Positions 1 through 5,397 are shown, counted from the first letter of the stretch. The stretch is DNA of 5,665 nt from Verrucomicrobiota bacterium (GCA_013152075.1 JAADHD010000032.1:1-5665); one strand, 5' to 3'. Numbers and translations: made by a program. Notes: generated by a model from the sequence alone, not told the origin.

Positions 1-503
1 CTGACCCGGGCTGAGCGACCTTCGTAATCGAGAAATTCGTCAGCGTCCACGGCGAGAGAGATGCGGGCGAATTGTTTTTCGTCACGTATGGTTACGCGAA
101 TCGGGCTGCGCACGATGAACTTTCTCACCTTGCCGGTAAATTTTCCGGTCTCCGTATCTGAGGAAAAGTTATCGAAGACGATGTCCTTGTCGGCGATTTT
201 TGCCTCACGCAAGGTTTTCCTCAGTGTTTCTTTTTTGGTCAGACTGCCGTTGACTGCAGTGGCCAGTTGTTTGCCTTCCGAACGCAGGGTAAGGGAGACG
301 ATGACAGAATCCGCCGGAACTTTCCCTTCGCCGCGAGCAAAAATGCTGACCAGGTGTTCTCGTTTGGGAGCTTGATTGGCTATGCCGGCGTTGCCGTCTT
401 GGGCTGAGGCGATGTGGGAGTAAAGCCCCAGTCCAGTCAGGGCAGTGGACAATGCAAGCCCTTGCAAAGAACGCTTCGCATGAGTGATAATTTGTTTTTT
501 CAT
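1..503 (-). CDS. Exported SIMPL (DUF541) domain protein, N-terminal 167 residues, 3' end beyond the window
   Basis: The reading frame opens at the ATG at 503 and stays open to the window edge, so the C-terminus is missing. Residues 1-34 form a signal peptide: MKKQ start, basic stretch, hydrophobic LQGLALSTALTGLGLY, and a likely cleavage after IASA. The mature part has the start of a SIMPL domain: a strand with GEGKVPADSVIVSLTLRSEG (residues 58-77), a helix with repeated Lys/Glu (88-103), then AKIADKDIVF, matching the family pattern of a glycine-rich first strand followed by 'aGI...DI'. SIMPL/YggE-type proteins are periplasmic or surface-exposed and poorly understood; links to oxidative stress and to signalling complexes are reported for some. 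The start is fixed by the signal peptide and by the promoter directly upstream. No Shine-Dalgarno is visible. The family call is by pattern and moderately sure; a specific function cannot be given. Confidence 0.75.
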   Translation of the reverse strand, partial: MKKQIITHAKRSLQGLALSTALTGLGLYSHIASAQDGNAGIANQAPKREHLVSIFARGEGKVPADSVIVSLTLRSEGKQLATAVNGSLTKKETLRKTLREAKIADKDIVFDNFSSDTETGKFTGKVRKFIVRSPIRVTIRDEKQFARISLAVDADEFLDYEGRSARV

Positions 504-511
504 TTGCTGAG

Positions 512-540
512 ATTAGAACAGTGAGCCCTTTTGCCGTCAA
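512..540 (-). promoter_or_regulatory. Strong sigma-70-like promoter of the SIMPL gene
   Basis: Reading the minus strand, the -35 box TTGACG (540-535) is followed after exactly 17 bases by the -10 box TCTAAT (517-512). Each box matches five of six consensus bases. The predicted transcription start is near 505, about two bases before the ATG at 503, so the transcript would be essentially leaderless. This agrees with the absence of a ribosome binding site. Assigned from sequence match only. Confidence 0.65.
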
Positions 541-623
541 GCATGATGAGGAATTGATGTGCAAATTTTGTTGCGATACGAGGAGTGAATGGAAGAGGTT
601 TCCAACTTGTCATTTTTCAGAAA

Positions 624-652
624 ACAGCTTGCAAAGCTGTGCCGAACTCGGC
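624..652. repeat. Two adjacent short inverted repeats (possible weak terminator or operator)
   Basis: The first dyad is ACAGCTT (624-630), loop GCA, AAGCTGT (634-640), a perfect 7-base arm. Immediately next comes GCCGA (641-645), AC, TCGGC (648-652). Read on the minus strand, the first hairpin is followed by GTTTTCTG, a short T-run, so it could be a weak terminator for the trpF operon. It also lies about 85 bases upstream of the SIMPL -35 box, so an operator role is possible. The arms are short and chance is not excluded. Confidence 0.35.
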
Positions 653-840
653 TGTAACTTTCATTTACACACTGCCTTAATGAAGTTGGATTGCCGTTGA
701 TTCCGGAATAGATTGATGCTTTTGTCGCTGTTGAAAAAAGATCAAGGCGATGCGCTTAGTGCTCTTGTCGATGAGCTACTGGCCTAAGCTCGCTTTCTTT
801 TGGGAACCACGAAGGGATCTCAATAAACACGAGTAAGAAT

Positions 841-1518
841 TTAGATTGGGGTTAACGGTTCTCCTTTTGTGGCTTCAATGAAAGCTTTGGTCTTGTCGAG
901 ATCCTTGATGCCAGGTGTCCCCGATTCTACACCGCTGGCGGTGTCGATGGCGTAGGGAGCCACTTGTTGGATGGCCTCCGAGATATTGTCCGAGGTCAGG
1001 CCACCGGCCAGGATAATTTTTTTTTGACCGGCAAAACGTTCGACAGCCAGGTGCCCGAGAGCCCAGTCAAAGGCTTCGCCAGTACCGCCGTATTCGGAAG
1101 GTGCGTAGGCATCGAGCAGGATGGCGTCTCCGGGGTAGGAGGAAATATTGTCAAGTGCGGCAGAGTCTTTGATGCCGAGGGCTTTGTAAGCTGATAATCC
1201 TTTTTGCAGTATGGCATCCACGTCTTGTGGGCTTTCATCACCGTGTAACTGTGCACAGTCTATGGCTCCGCTTTCCAAAATGCGGATAATGTATTCGTTG
1301 TCTGCATTCACAAATACACCGATTCGGGTAACGGAATCATCCAGTTTTTCGAGCCAGGGGCGGGCTTGATCAAAGTCTATGTAGCGCTTCGATTGCGGCC
1401 AGAAATTAATGCCGATCGCGTCTGCGCCGAGTTCAACTATTTGCCGGGCTTGATAGCCTTTCGTGATGCCGCAAATTTTAACGCTGACTTGAGCGTTCTG
1501 CTTGTTGAAGAAACTCAT
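841..1518 (-). CDS. trpF: Phosphoribosylanthranilate isomerase TrpF
   Basis: The enzyme catalyses the Amadori rearrangement of N-(5'-phosphoribosyl)anthranilate to CdRP, the third committed step of tryptophan synthesis, in the cytoplasm. The protein has 225 residues and the family's motifs run through one TIM barrel: KICGIT at 14-19 with the catalytic Cys16; INFWPQSKRYI (37-47), whose Arg45 sits where the substrate-binding Arg is expected; QLHGDE (90-95); LLDAY with the catalytic Asp136; YGGTGEAFDW (143-152); the phosphate-binding ILAGGL (169-174); and ASGVES (194-199) before PGIKD. All key residues are present, so it should be active. The ATG overlaps the TGA of the upstream methyltransferase by ATGA (1515-1518), indicating translational coupling; no Shine-Dalgarno is present. 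No other trp gene is in the window. A run of nine A in the coding strand (1017-1025) encodes GQKKI. Confidence 0.95.
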   Translation of the reverse strand: MSFFNKQNAQVSVKICGITKGYQARQIVELGADAIGINFWPQSKRYIDFDQARPWLEKLDDSVTRIGVFVNADNEYIIRILESGAIDCAQLHGDESPQDVDAILQKGLSAYKALGIKDSAALDNISSYPGDAILLDAYAPSEYGGTGEAFDWALGHLAVERFAGQKKIILAGGLTSDNISEAIQQVAPYAIDTASGVESGTPGIKDLDKTKAFIEATKGEPLTPI

Positions 1519-2126
1519 CGCTTTTGCAAAATCATCATTAGTTCTTTGTTTTCACGTCCAGGGTAGGCGTGGTCTGGCTGCCAGTGTTCGATGAAGTTAA
1601 ATTGATGGCGGAAGAGTTCCGCCAGTTCTTCCAGGGAGCATCCATGGGGAGGGCCTTCACCGGGGGTGTGTTCTTCATCGTAGGGGTCGAGATAAAACAC
1701 GGCCAGCAGTTTTCCGTCTATTTTTAACGCGTCGGCCGAGGCTTGCACATATTTTTTACGCAGGTCAGGATCGATGGCGCAGAAGCAAGTGTGCTCCCAA
1801 ATCCAGTCGAAGCTGCCGCGTAAATCATCCGGCAGATCAAAAAAATCACCTGTTACAAACTGTTCACGGCCCACTTTGATGATTTCGTTTGCTCGCGCCA
1901 TCGCCGTAGGCGCCAGATCCAGCCCAATGACCTCTGCATCGTCACCGCCTGCAGCCGACAATTCGCGCACATCGTGCCCCAGTCCACACCCTGGCACCAG
2001 AATACGGCCTTGCGGAGTTTGTTTTTTCAGAAAAGCGGTCAATCCCGGAGCAGCTTGCCCTTTGTCCCAAGGGGTATTTTCCTCCTGGTAATGCTGCTCC
2101 CAGTCCGTGGATGTTTTTTTTGTCAT
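1515..2126 (-). CDS. TPMT-family SAM-dependent methyltransferase
   Basis: This 203-residue cytoplasmic protein belongs to the thiopurine S-methyltransferase-like family. The N-terminal WEQHYQEENTPWDKGQAAPG (9-28) is the family's opening pattern. Then come the SAM-binding loop LVPGCGLGHDV (43-53), the acidic LDLAPTAM ending strand 2 with Asp70, GDFFDLP (93-99), and FDWIWEHTCFCAIDPDLRKKY (106-126), which matches the family 'yD.t.lcAl.p..R..Y' stretch. EGPPHGCSLEEL (157-168) matches the GPP motif. Members methylate thiols, halides or thiocyanate, or thiopurines; the physiological substrate here cannot be told. It is the first gene of a two-gene operon with trpF, overlapping it by four bases, and starts 52 bases from the divergent nuclease gene. 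The start is followed by A-rich codons (MTKKTST, with eight consecutive A) and lacks a Shine-Dalgarno. Confidence 0.88.
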   Translation of the reverse strand: MTKKTSTDWEQHYQEENTPWDKGQAAPGLTAFLKKQTPQGRILVPGCGLGHDVRELSAAGGDDAEVIGLDLAPTAMARANEIIKVGREQFVTGDFFDLPDDLRGSFDWIWEHTCFCAIDPDLRKKYVQASADALKIDGKLLAVFYLDPYDEEHTPGEGPPHGCSLEELAELFRHQFNFIEHWQPDHAYPGRENKELMMILQKR

Positions 2127-2178
2127 CTTTGCTCGCTTTCGTTCGACTATTTTGCCACATTACGCGTTTTTTGAAACC
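2127..2178. promoter_or_regulatory. 52-base divergent start-to-start region
   Basis: This short stretch separates the methyltransferase ATG (2126, minus) from the chosen nuclease ATG (2179, plus). Both transcripts must begin here or inside the opposite gene, so the two promoters would overlap. I could not find convincing -35/-10 pairs on either strand; the best minus-strand -10 candidate is CAAAAT at 2154-2149, with a poor -35. Placed by gene arrangement, not by motif. Confidence 0.35.
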
Positions 2179-2907
2179 ATGCCACAACCGAGTCCAAACA
2201 ACTTCGCCAGAAAAACCCGTCCTTACGCCATTATAATTGCCACAGCAATTATAGTAATATGGAAATTTGGGGGTCGCTTTAGGGAGAGTTATTTTCCTGC
2301 GCCGACCACTACGGTTTCAGCTTCTTCGAAAATAAAGCACGTCGGGAGTTTTGAGGTGCTGGAAAATTGCCAATGGATCAATGACAAAGGGAACGATGGT
2401 GATAGCTTCCAGGTCAAACATGGCAAAAATGAATATACCATCAGGCTTTATTACGTGGACGCGCCGGAAAAGTATCTGTCAGACAAGTACAAAAAACAGC
2501 GTAAGAGAGTAGCGGAGCAAGGTGAGTATTTTGGAGGCTTGAGCCCGGACCAGACCGTGGAGGTCGGCCTGAAAGCGAAGGCTTTCACAGAAAAACAACT
2601 GAAAGGAAATTCGTTCACGGTTTTGACCAGATGGGAAAACGTGTTCGACAGTGAGCGATTTTACGGCTTGGTCTGGTTGCCGGGTTCCACAGAGGAAAGG
2701 CCGATGCGTCTGTCTGATGCTTTGATCAAGGCTGGCTTGGTAAGAATTCATACCAAAGGGCCGGGGAATCAGAACAATGCTGGTTTTAGTCAGTTTGAAG
2801 ATCCTGAAAAACAGCAACAGAAGCGAAATGGTTATATGGCGCGCCTGCAAAAAATGGAAGATGCCGCCAGGAAACAAGGGGCTGGTGCCTGGGGGGTTAA
2901 GAATTAA
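2179..2907 (+). CDS. Membrane-anchored thermonuclease (SNase/TNase) family protein
   Basis: A 242-residue protein with a basic N-terminus, one transmembrane segment (about 15-29, IIIATAIIVIW) and a staphylococcal-nuclease OB-fold outside the membrane. Asp73-Gly-Asp75, Arg89, Asp94 and Glu97 reproduce the spacing of the Ca-binding and catalytic residues of staphylococcal nuclease (Asp19, Asp21, Arg35, Asp40, Glu43). AFTEKQLKG (135-143) matches the central helix, LSDALIKAGLVRI (178-190) the later helix and strand, and ARKQGAGAWG (230-239) the C-terminal end. About 30 extra residues rich in Lys and Gly follow the active-site Glu. Arg160 lies two positions before the usual place of Arg87, where Tyr162 stands. 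Likely activity is Ca-dependent phosphodiester cleavage of DNA or RNA in the periplasm. The frame is open upstream to an ATG at 2107, but that start lies inside the divergent gene and precedes a less export-like N-terminus, so 2179 is preferred. No Shine-Dalgarno. Confidence 0.85.
   Translation: MPQPSPNNFARKTRPYAIIIATAIIVIWKFGGRFRESYFPAPTTTVSASSKIKHVGSFEVLENCQWINDKGNDGDSFQVKHGKNEYTIRLYYVDAPEKYLSDKYKKQRKRVAEQGEYFGGLSPDQTVEVGLKAKAFTEKQLKGNSFTVLTRWENVFDSERFYGLVWLPGSTEERPMRLSDALIKAGLVRIHTKGPGNQNNAGFSQFEDPEKQQQKRNGYMARLQKMEDAARKQGAGAWGVKN
2232..2253. repeat. Perfect 9-base inverted repeat inside the nuclease gene
   Basis: TATAATTGC (2232-2240), loop CACA, GCAATTATA (2245-2253). It lies 53 bases after the start codon and codes for the transmembrane Ile/Ala stretch. 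It uses the codon ATA repeatedly, which contributes to the symmetry. It could fold as an mRNA hairpin or bind a dimeric regulator, or be a by-product of Ile-rich coding. Confidence 0.45.
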
Positions 2908-3014
2908 GATGCCGGGTTGAGGTCGGGAGGTGAAACAGCAGCCCCATCGAAGCTATTTGAAAGGCTATAAAGCGAATTTGTCACGAAAGTGTTATTAAAA
3001 TTTCAGGTGTTGGC

Positions 3015-3044
3015 TTGACGGGTGGGGGGGTATTCTTTTATGAC
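3015..3044 (+). promoter_or_regulatory. Candidate promoter of the lysine-rich DUF2934 gene
   Basis: TTGACG (3015-3020, five of six consensus bases) is followed after 18 bases by TATGAC (3039-3044, four of six). The predicted start near 3051 gives a leader of about 46 bases. The spacer contains seven consecutive G (3024-3030). A competing candidate is TTGGCA (3045-3050) with TGTAAG (3068-3073) at 17 bases. The rest of the gap 2908-3096 shows no gene and no clear terminator for the nuclease gene. Confidence 0.35.
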
Positions 3045-3096
3045 TTGGCATTGATGTTGCTTAGCTGTGTAAGTCAATCCTGAACCCGAGACACTC

Positions 3097-3360
3097 ATGA
3101 CAAAGAAAAAAACTGCAGTCAAAAAAGCTGTGAAGAAGGCAGCTAAAAGAAAAGCCGTTAAGAAAGCGCCAGCCAAAAAGAGGGCGCCGGCGAAAAAAGC
3201 ATCCGCAAAAAAGAAGGCTAAAAAAGCTGTCAACGCCGAGGCGCGTTACACGATGATCCAGGATGCCGCTTATTATCTGGCTGAGAAGTCAGGTTTTTCC
3301 GGCTGCACATTGGATCATTGGATTAAAGCGGAAAAACAGATCGATGCTCAGTTGAAGTAG
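3097..3360 (+). CDS. Small lysine-rich histone-H1-like protein with C-terminal DUF2934
   Basis: An 87-residue protein in two parts. Residues 1-45 are a low-complexity basic tail with 20 Lys, 2 Arg, many Ala and a few Pro, in imperfect units such as AVKK, APAKK and ASAKK, as in bacterial histone-H1-like proteins. Residues 51-84 form a DUF2934-type segment: YTMIQDAAYYLAEKSGFSG, then LDHWIKAEKQI with the hallmark Trp75 and Ala78-Glu79. DUF2934 has no established function. By analogy the tail would bind DNA or RNA non-specifically, so a nucleoid or nucleic-acid role is likely but inferred. The start is fixed by the tail; only a weak GAGA lies upstream. The second to fifth codons are ACA AAG AAA AAA. 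It converges on the transporter gene, with 15 bases between the stops. Confidence 0.85.
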   Translation: MTKKKTAVKKAVKKAAKRKAVKKAPAKKRAPAKKASAKKKAKKAVNAEARYTMIQDAAYYLAEKSGFSGCTLDHWIKAEKQIDAQLK

Positions 3361-3375
3361 TCGTCTGAGCTATCG

Positions 3376-4686
3376 TCAGTGATCCATATCGACTTGGTGG
3401 GTTTCTTTTGTGAACCACACCGAAGTGATGGTAATGACGGCGGTCAGGGCCAGGTAGACAGCAATGGGCCAGGGTTTCCCCCCTGACCATTGCAGAAGAA
3501 TCGCTGCGATCATCGGAGCCAGTCCGCCGGCAAAGGGGGCGGCGAGTTGGTAGCCCAGCGATGCCCCGCTGTAGCGGACATTGGTGCCGAATAGTTCGGA
3601 GAAAAAAGCGGCCTGGGGTCCATACATCGAGGCGTGGATGATCAGGGCTAATACGATCGCCAGCCAGATCAGTGCAGTGGATTGGGTATCGATCATGATG
3701 AAAAAAAGGAAGGGGAATACAAGCATGGCGAGTGCTCCCGCCATGTAAACCGGTCGTCGGCCAATGCGATCGGACAAGGCTCCGAAGTAGGGGATGGCGA
3801 TGAGTTGCGCGAAGGCCGCCAGAATCACTCCATTGAGGATGGTGGATTTTGGCAGGCCGAGTTGCTGGGTGGCGTAAGTGAGGGAATAAACCGTAAAGAT
3901 GTAATAGCCGGCATTTTCCGCAAAGCGCATACCCATCGCCAGAATGACATTTTTTGGGTGGCGTTTCAATGTTTCGATGATCGGGATTTTAGCCTGGTTT
4001 CCTTGCTTGCTCATTTTGGCAAACAGGGGGCTTTCGGTGATTTGAAGTCGGATGAACATGCCGACGGCCAGCAGCACGATTCCCAACAGAAAGGGGATAC
4101 GCCATCCCCAGGCCAGGAAGGATTCTTCCGGCATCAGGGTGCAAAGTGAAAATACTCCGGTAGCCAGGAGCAGACCGACGGGAACGCCCGCTTGCACCCA
4201 GCTACCGTAGAAACCGCGTTTGCCTTTGTGGCCGTGTTCTACCGCCATGAGAACCGCGCCGCCCCACTCGCCGCCTACTCCGAAGCCCTGGATGAGACGA
4301 AGACTTACGAGTAAAATGGGCGCCCAGATGCCGACTGTTTCGTAGGTGGGTAATACGCCGATGAGAAAAGTAGCGACGCCCATCAGCATGAGAGTGGTGA
4401 TAAGCACAGATTTGCGGCCCACGCGATCTCCGAAGTGAGCAAAGAACACTCCGCCGACAGGTCGGGCAAAAAAGCCGAGAGCAAAGGTTCCCAGAGCGGC
4501 GATGCTTCCGGTTGCCGGGTCAAGCTCGGGAAAGAAGAGCTTGTTGAATACGAGGGCGGCGGCGGTGCCGTAGAGGAAAAAGTCATACCACTCGATCATA
4601 GTTCCCATAAAGCTGGCTATGACGACACGACGGACGGTTGCAGGATCAGATTCCGGGCGTGATGTTTCTTCGCTTTCGCTGGTCAT
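3376..4686 (-). CDS. MFS transporter, metabolite:H+ symporter (MHS) family
   Basis: A 436-residue inner-membrane protein with about 12 hydrophobic segments and the usual family length. Hallmarks of the MHS branch (ProP, ShiA, KgtP, YhjE relatives) are GTMIEWYDFFLYG (28-40), FFARPVGG (72-79), the MFS loop motif GDRVGRK (86-92), RLIQGFGVGGEWGGA (130-144), WGWRIPF (193-199), ESPLF (218-222), the second-half loop SDRIGRRP (305-312), and FFSELFGTNVRYSGASLGYQ (361-380). It should import a small organic acid or zwitterionic compound with protons; candidates include shikimate-, ketoglutarate- and betaine-type substrates, but the sequence does not decide. No catabolic gene sits beside it to suggest a substrate. 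No Shine-Dalgarno and no convincing promoter was seen upstream in 4687-4876. The start precedes a short acidic cytoplasmic tail and the first membrane helix (about 20-42). Confidence 0.93.
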   Translation of the reverse strand: MTSESEETSRPESDPATVRRVVIASFMGTMIEWYDFFLYGTAAALVFNKLFFPELDPATGSIAALGTFALGFFARPVGGVFFAHFGDRVGRKSVLITTLMLMGVATFLIGVLPTYETVGIWAPILLVSLRLIQGFGVGGEWGGAVLMAVEHGHKGKRGFYGSWVQAGVPVGLLLATGVFSLCTLMPEESFLAWGWRIPFLLGIVLLAVGMFIRLQITESPLFAKMSKQGNQAKIPIIETLKRHPKNVILAMGMRFAENAGYYIFTVYSLTYATQQLGLPKSTILNGVILAAFAQLIAIPYFGALSDRIGRRPVYMAGALAMLVFPFLFFIMIDTQSTALIWLAIVLALIIHASMYGPQAAFFSELFGTNVRYSGASLGYQLAAPFAGGLAPMIAAILLQWSGGKPWPIAVYLALTAVITITSVWFTKETHQVDMDH

Positions 4687-4802
4687 GGCAGAGGGAGTTT
4701 GGGAAGAGTGGGGTATGAACTGTTGTTATGGTGCAATGTTTTTGTCAGGGCGTCCAGCTTTGATCGAGTTAAGAGAGGATCGCGATGCAGGTGAATTTCA
4801 CA

Positions 4803-4830
4803 TTGACACATACAGAGAGGATTCTACCGT
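4803..4830 (+). promoter_or_regulatory. Possible promoter of the cytochrome gene
   Basis: A perfect -35 box TTGACA (4803-4808) is followed after 16 bases by TACCGT (4825-4830), which matches only three of six -10 bases. The predicted start near 4837 gives a 40-base leader that is AT-rich at its end and has no Shine-Dalgarno. The weak -10 means that an activator, or a different -10, may be involved. An open frame (4619-4861) overlaps this gap but looks accidental. Confidence 0.3.
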
Positions 4831-4876
4831 AACCAGCCTGCTCTCGCTGAATCTTAAATAACAAAAATCCTTACAA

Positions 4877-5320
4877 ATGATTCAAAACAACAAAAAATGG
4901 ATGATGGCGGTGATCGCCGGAACAATGGTAATTGCTCTGGGCCTGATCGCTGATGGAATGGCTAAAGTGAAAAAGGGAGATACTCGCCCTTTGAGCACGG
5001 AAAACTGGATGGAGAACGTGGTGAAGCCACATTGCGGAGCCTTGAAAAAGGAAATCGCAGCTGGTCCGAAAACGGACGATGACTGGCAATCCTTGATCGA
5101 GCATGCTGAGATCTTGAATGAAACGAGCTATATCCTGATGGAAGACAAACGTTGTCCGGATGGGGTATGGGCTGGCGCAGCGTCGAAGACTCTCCGCAAC
5201 GGTAGCGATGCGGTCATCACTGCAGCTAAAGCGAAGGATGTTTCAGCGACAGAAGCTGCTTTCAAGAACATGACCAAATCCTGCAAAGAATGTCACGACA
5301 AGCACAAGGAGAAAGATTGA
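4877..5320 (+). CDS. Exported small c-type cytochrome, class II-like
   Basis: A 147-residue protein with an N-terminal export segment (basic NNKKW, then hydrophobic MMAVIAGTMVIALGLIA, residues 9-25; cleavage near DGMA-KV is possible but not certain). The mature part is predicted to be mostly helical. A single haem-binding motif CKECH (136-140) is close to the C-terminus, followed by DKHK. This placement is that of class II cytochromes (c'/c556, four-helix bundle) in the periplasm. His140 would be the proximal ligand. His52 in VKPHCG and several Met (45, 88, 132) are possible sixth ligands. Two extra cysteines, Cys53 and Cys93 (RCPDG), lie outside the motif. Role is likely electron transfer or gas or redox sensing; no partner oxidase or reductase is visible nearby. 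It is a single-gene unit with its own terminator. An alternative is an uncharacterised haem protein unrelated to cytochrome c'. Confidence 0.75.
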   Translation: MIQNNKKWMMAVIAGTMVIALGLIADGMAKVKKGDTRPLSTENWMENVVKPHCGALKKEIAAGPKTDDDWQSLIEHAEILNETSYILMEDKRCPDGVWAGAASKTLRNGSDAVITAAKAKDVSATEAAFKNMTKSCKECHDKHKEKD

Positions 5321-5348
5321 TCCTTCTGCGATAAAACAAAATCTGACA

Positions 5349-5385
5349 ACACCTGTCCTTTACTTTTAAGGGCAGGTGTTTTTTT
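5349..5385 (+). terminator. Rho-independent terminator of the cytochrome gene
   Basis: The left arm ACACCTGTCCTT (5349-5360) pairs with AAGGGCAGGTGT (5368-5379) over 12 bases with a single G-U pair. The loop has 7 bases, and a run of T extends to 5385. It begins 28 bases after the cytochrome stop codon. It is a plus-strand terminator; the A-rich stretch on its left side is interrupted, so it should work poorly in reverse. Confidence 0.95.
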
Positions 5386-5397
5386 GTGACTGTATCT

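Larger units (their letters stand above)
504..840. other. Intergenic stretch without a convincing gene
   Basis: This 337-base gap lies between the 3' end of trpF and the 5' end of the SIMPL gene, both on the minus strand. It holds the SIMPL promoter at its left edge and a pair of short dyads at 624-652. A weak plus-strand hairpin (GAGCT 773-777 with AGCTC 787-791) is followed by a T-rich run. Two tiny plus-strand open frames (557-700, 47 codons, and 716-787, 23 codons) share one phase and are separated by a TGA; neither resembles a family I know. No strong terminator for the trpF transcript is visible. Confidence 0.6.

Noticed and set aside
205..564. 119-codon minus-strand frame covering the SIMPL gene
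   Set aside because: It is out of phase with the SIMPL frame, which has a signal peptide, a promoter and family motifs; the alternative protein is Ser/Arg/Gln-rich with no recognisable domain.
773..800. Plus-strand hairpin GAGCT/AGCTC followed by T-rich sequence as a terminator
   Set aside because: The stem is only five bases, the loop is nine, the T-run is broken, and no convincing plus-strand gene lies upstream.
3103..3231. Repetitive AAA-rich stretch considered as a DNA repeat array or CRISPR
   Set aside because: There are no equal-length repeats with unique spacers; it is the Lys/Ala coding of the H1-like tail.
3682..4149. 155-codon plus-strand frame antisense to the transporter
   Set aside because: Its composition (Gly, Asp, His and Gln rich) is typical of a shadow of membrane-protein coding; the minus-strand transporter has all family motifs.
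4619..4861. 80-codon plus-strand frame before the cytochrome gene
   Set aside because: It begins inside the transporter coding region on the opposite strand, has no recognisable domain or ribosome site, and ends just before the cytochrome start; it looks like a chance frame.
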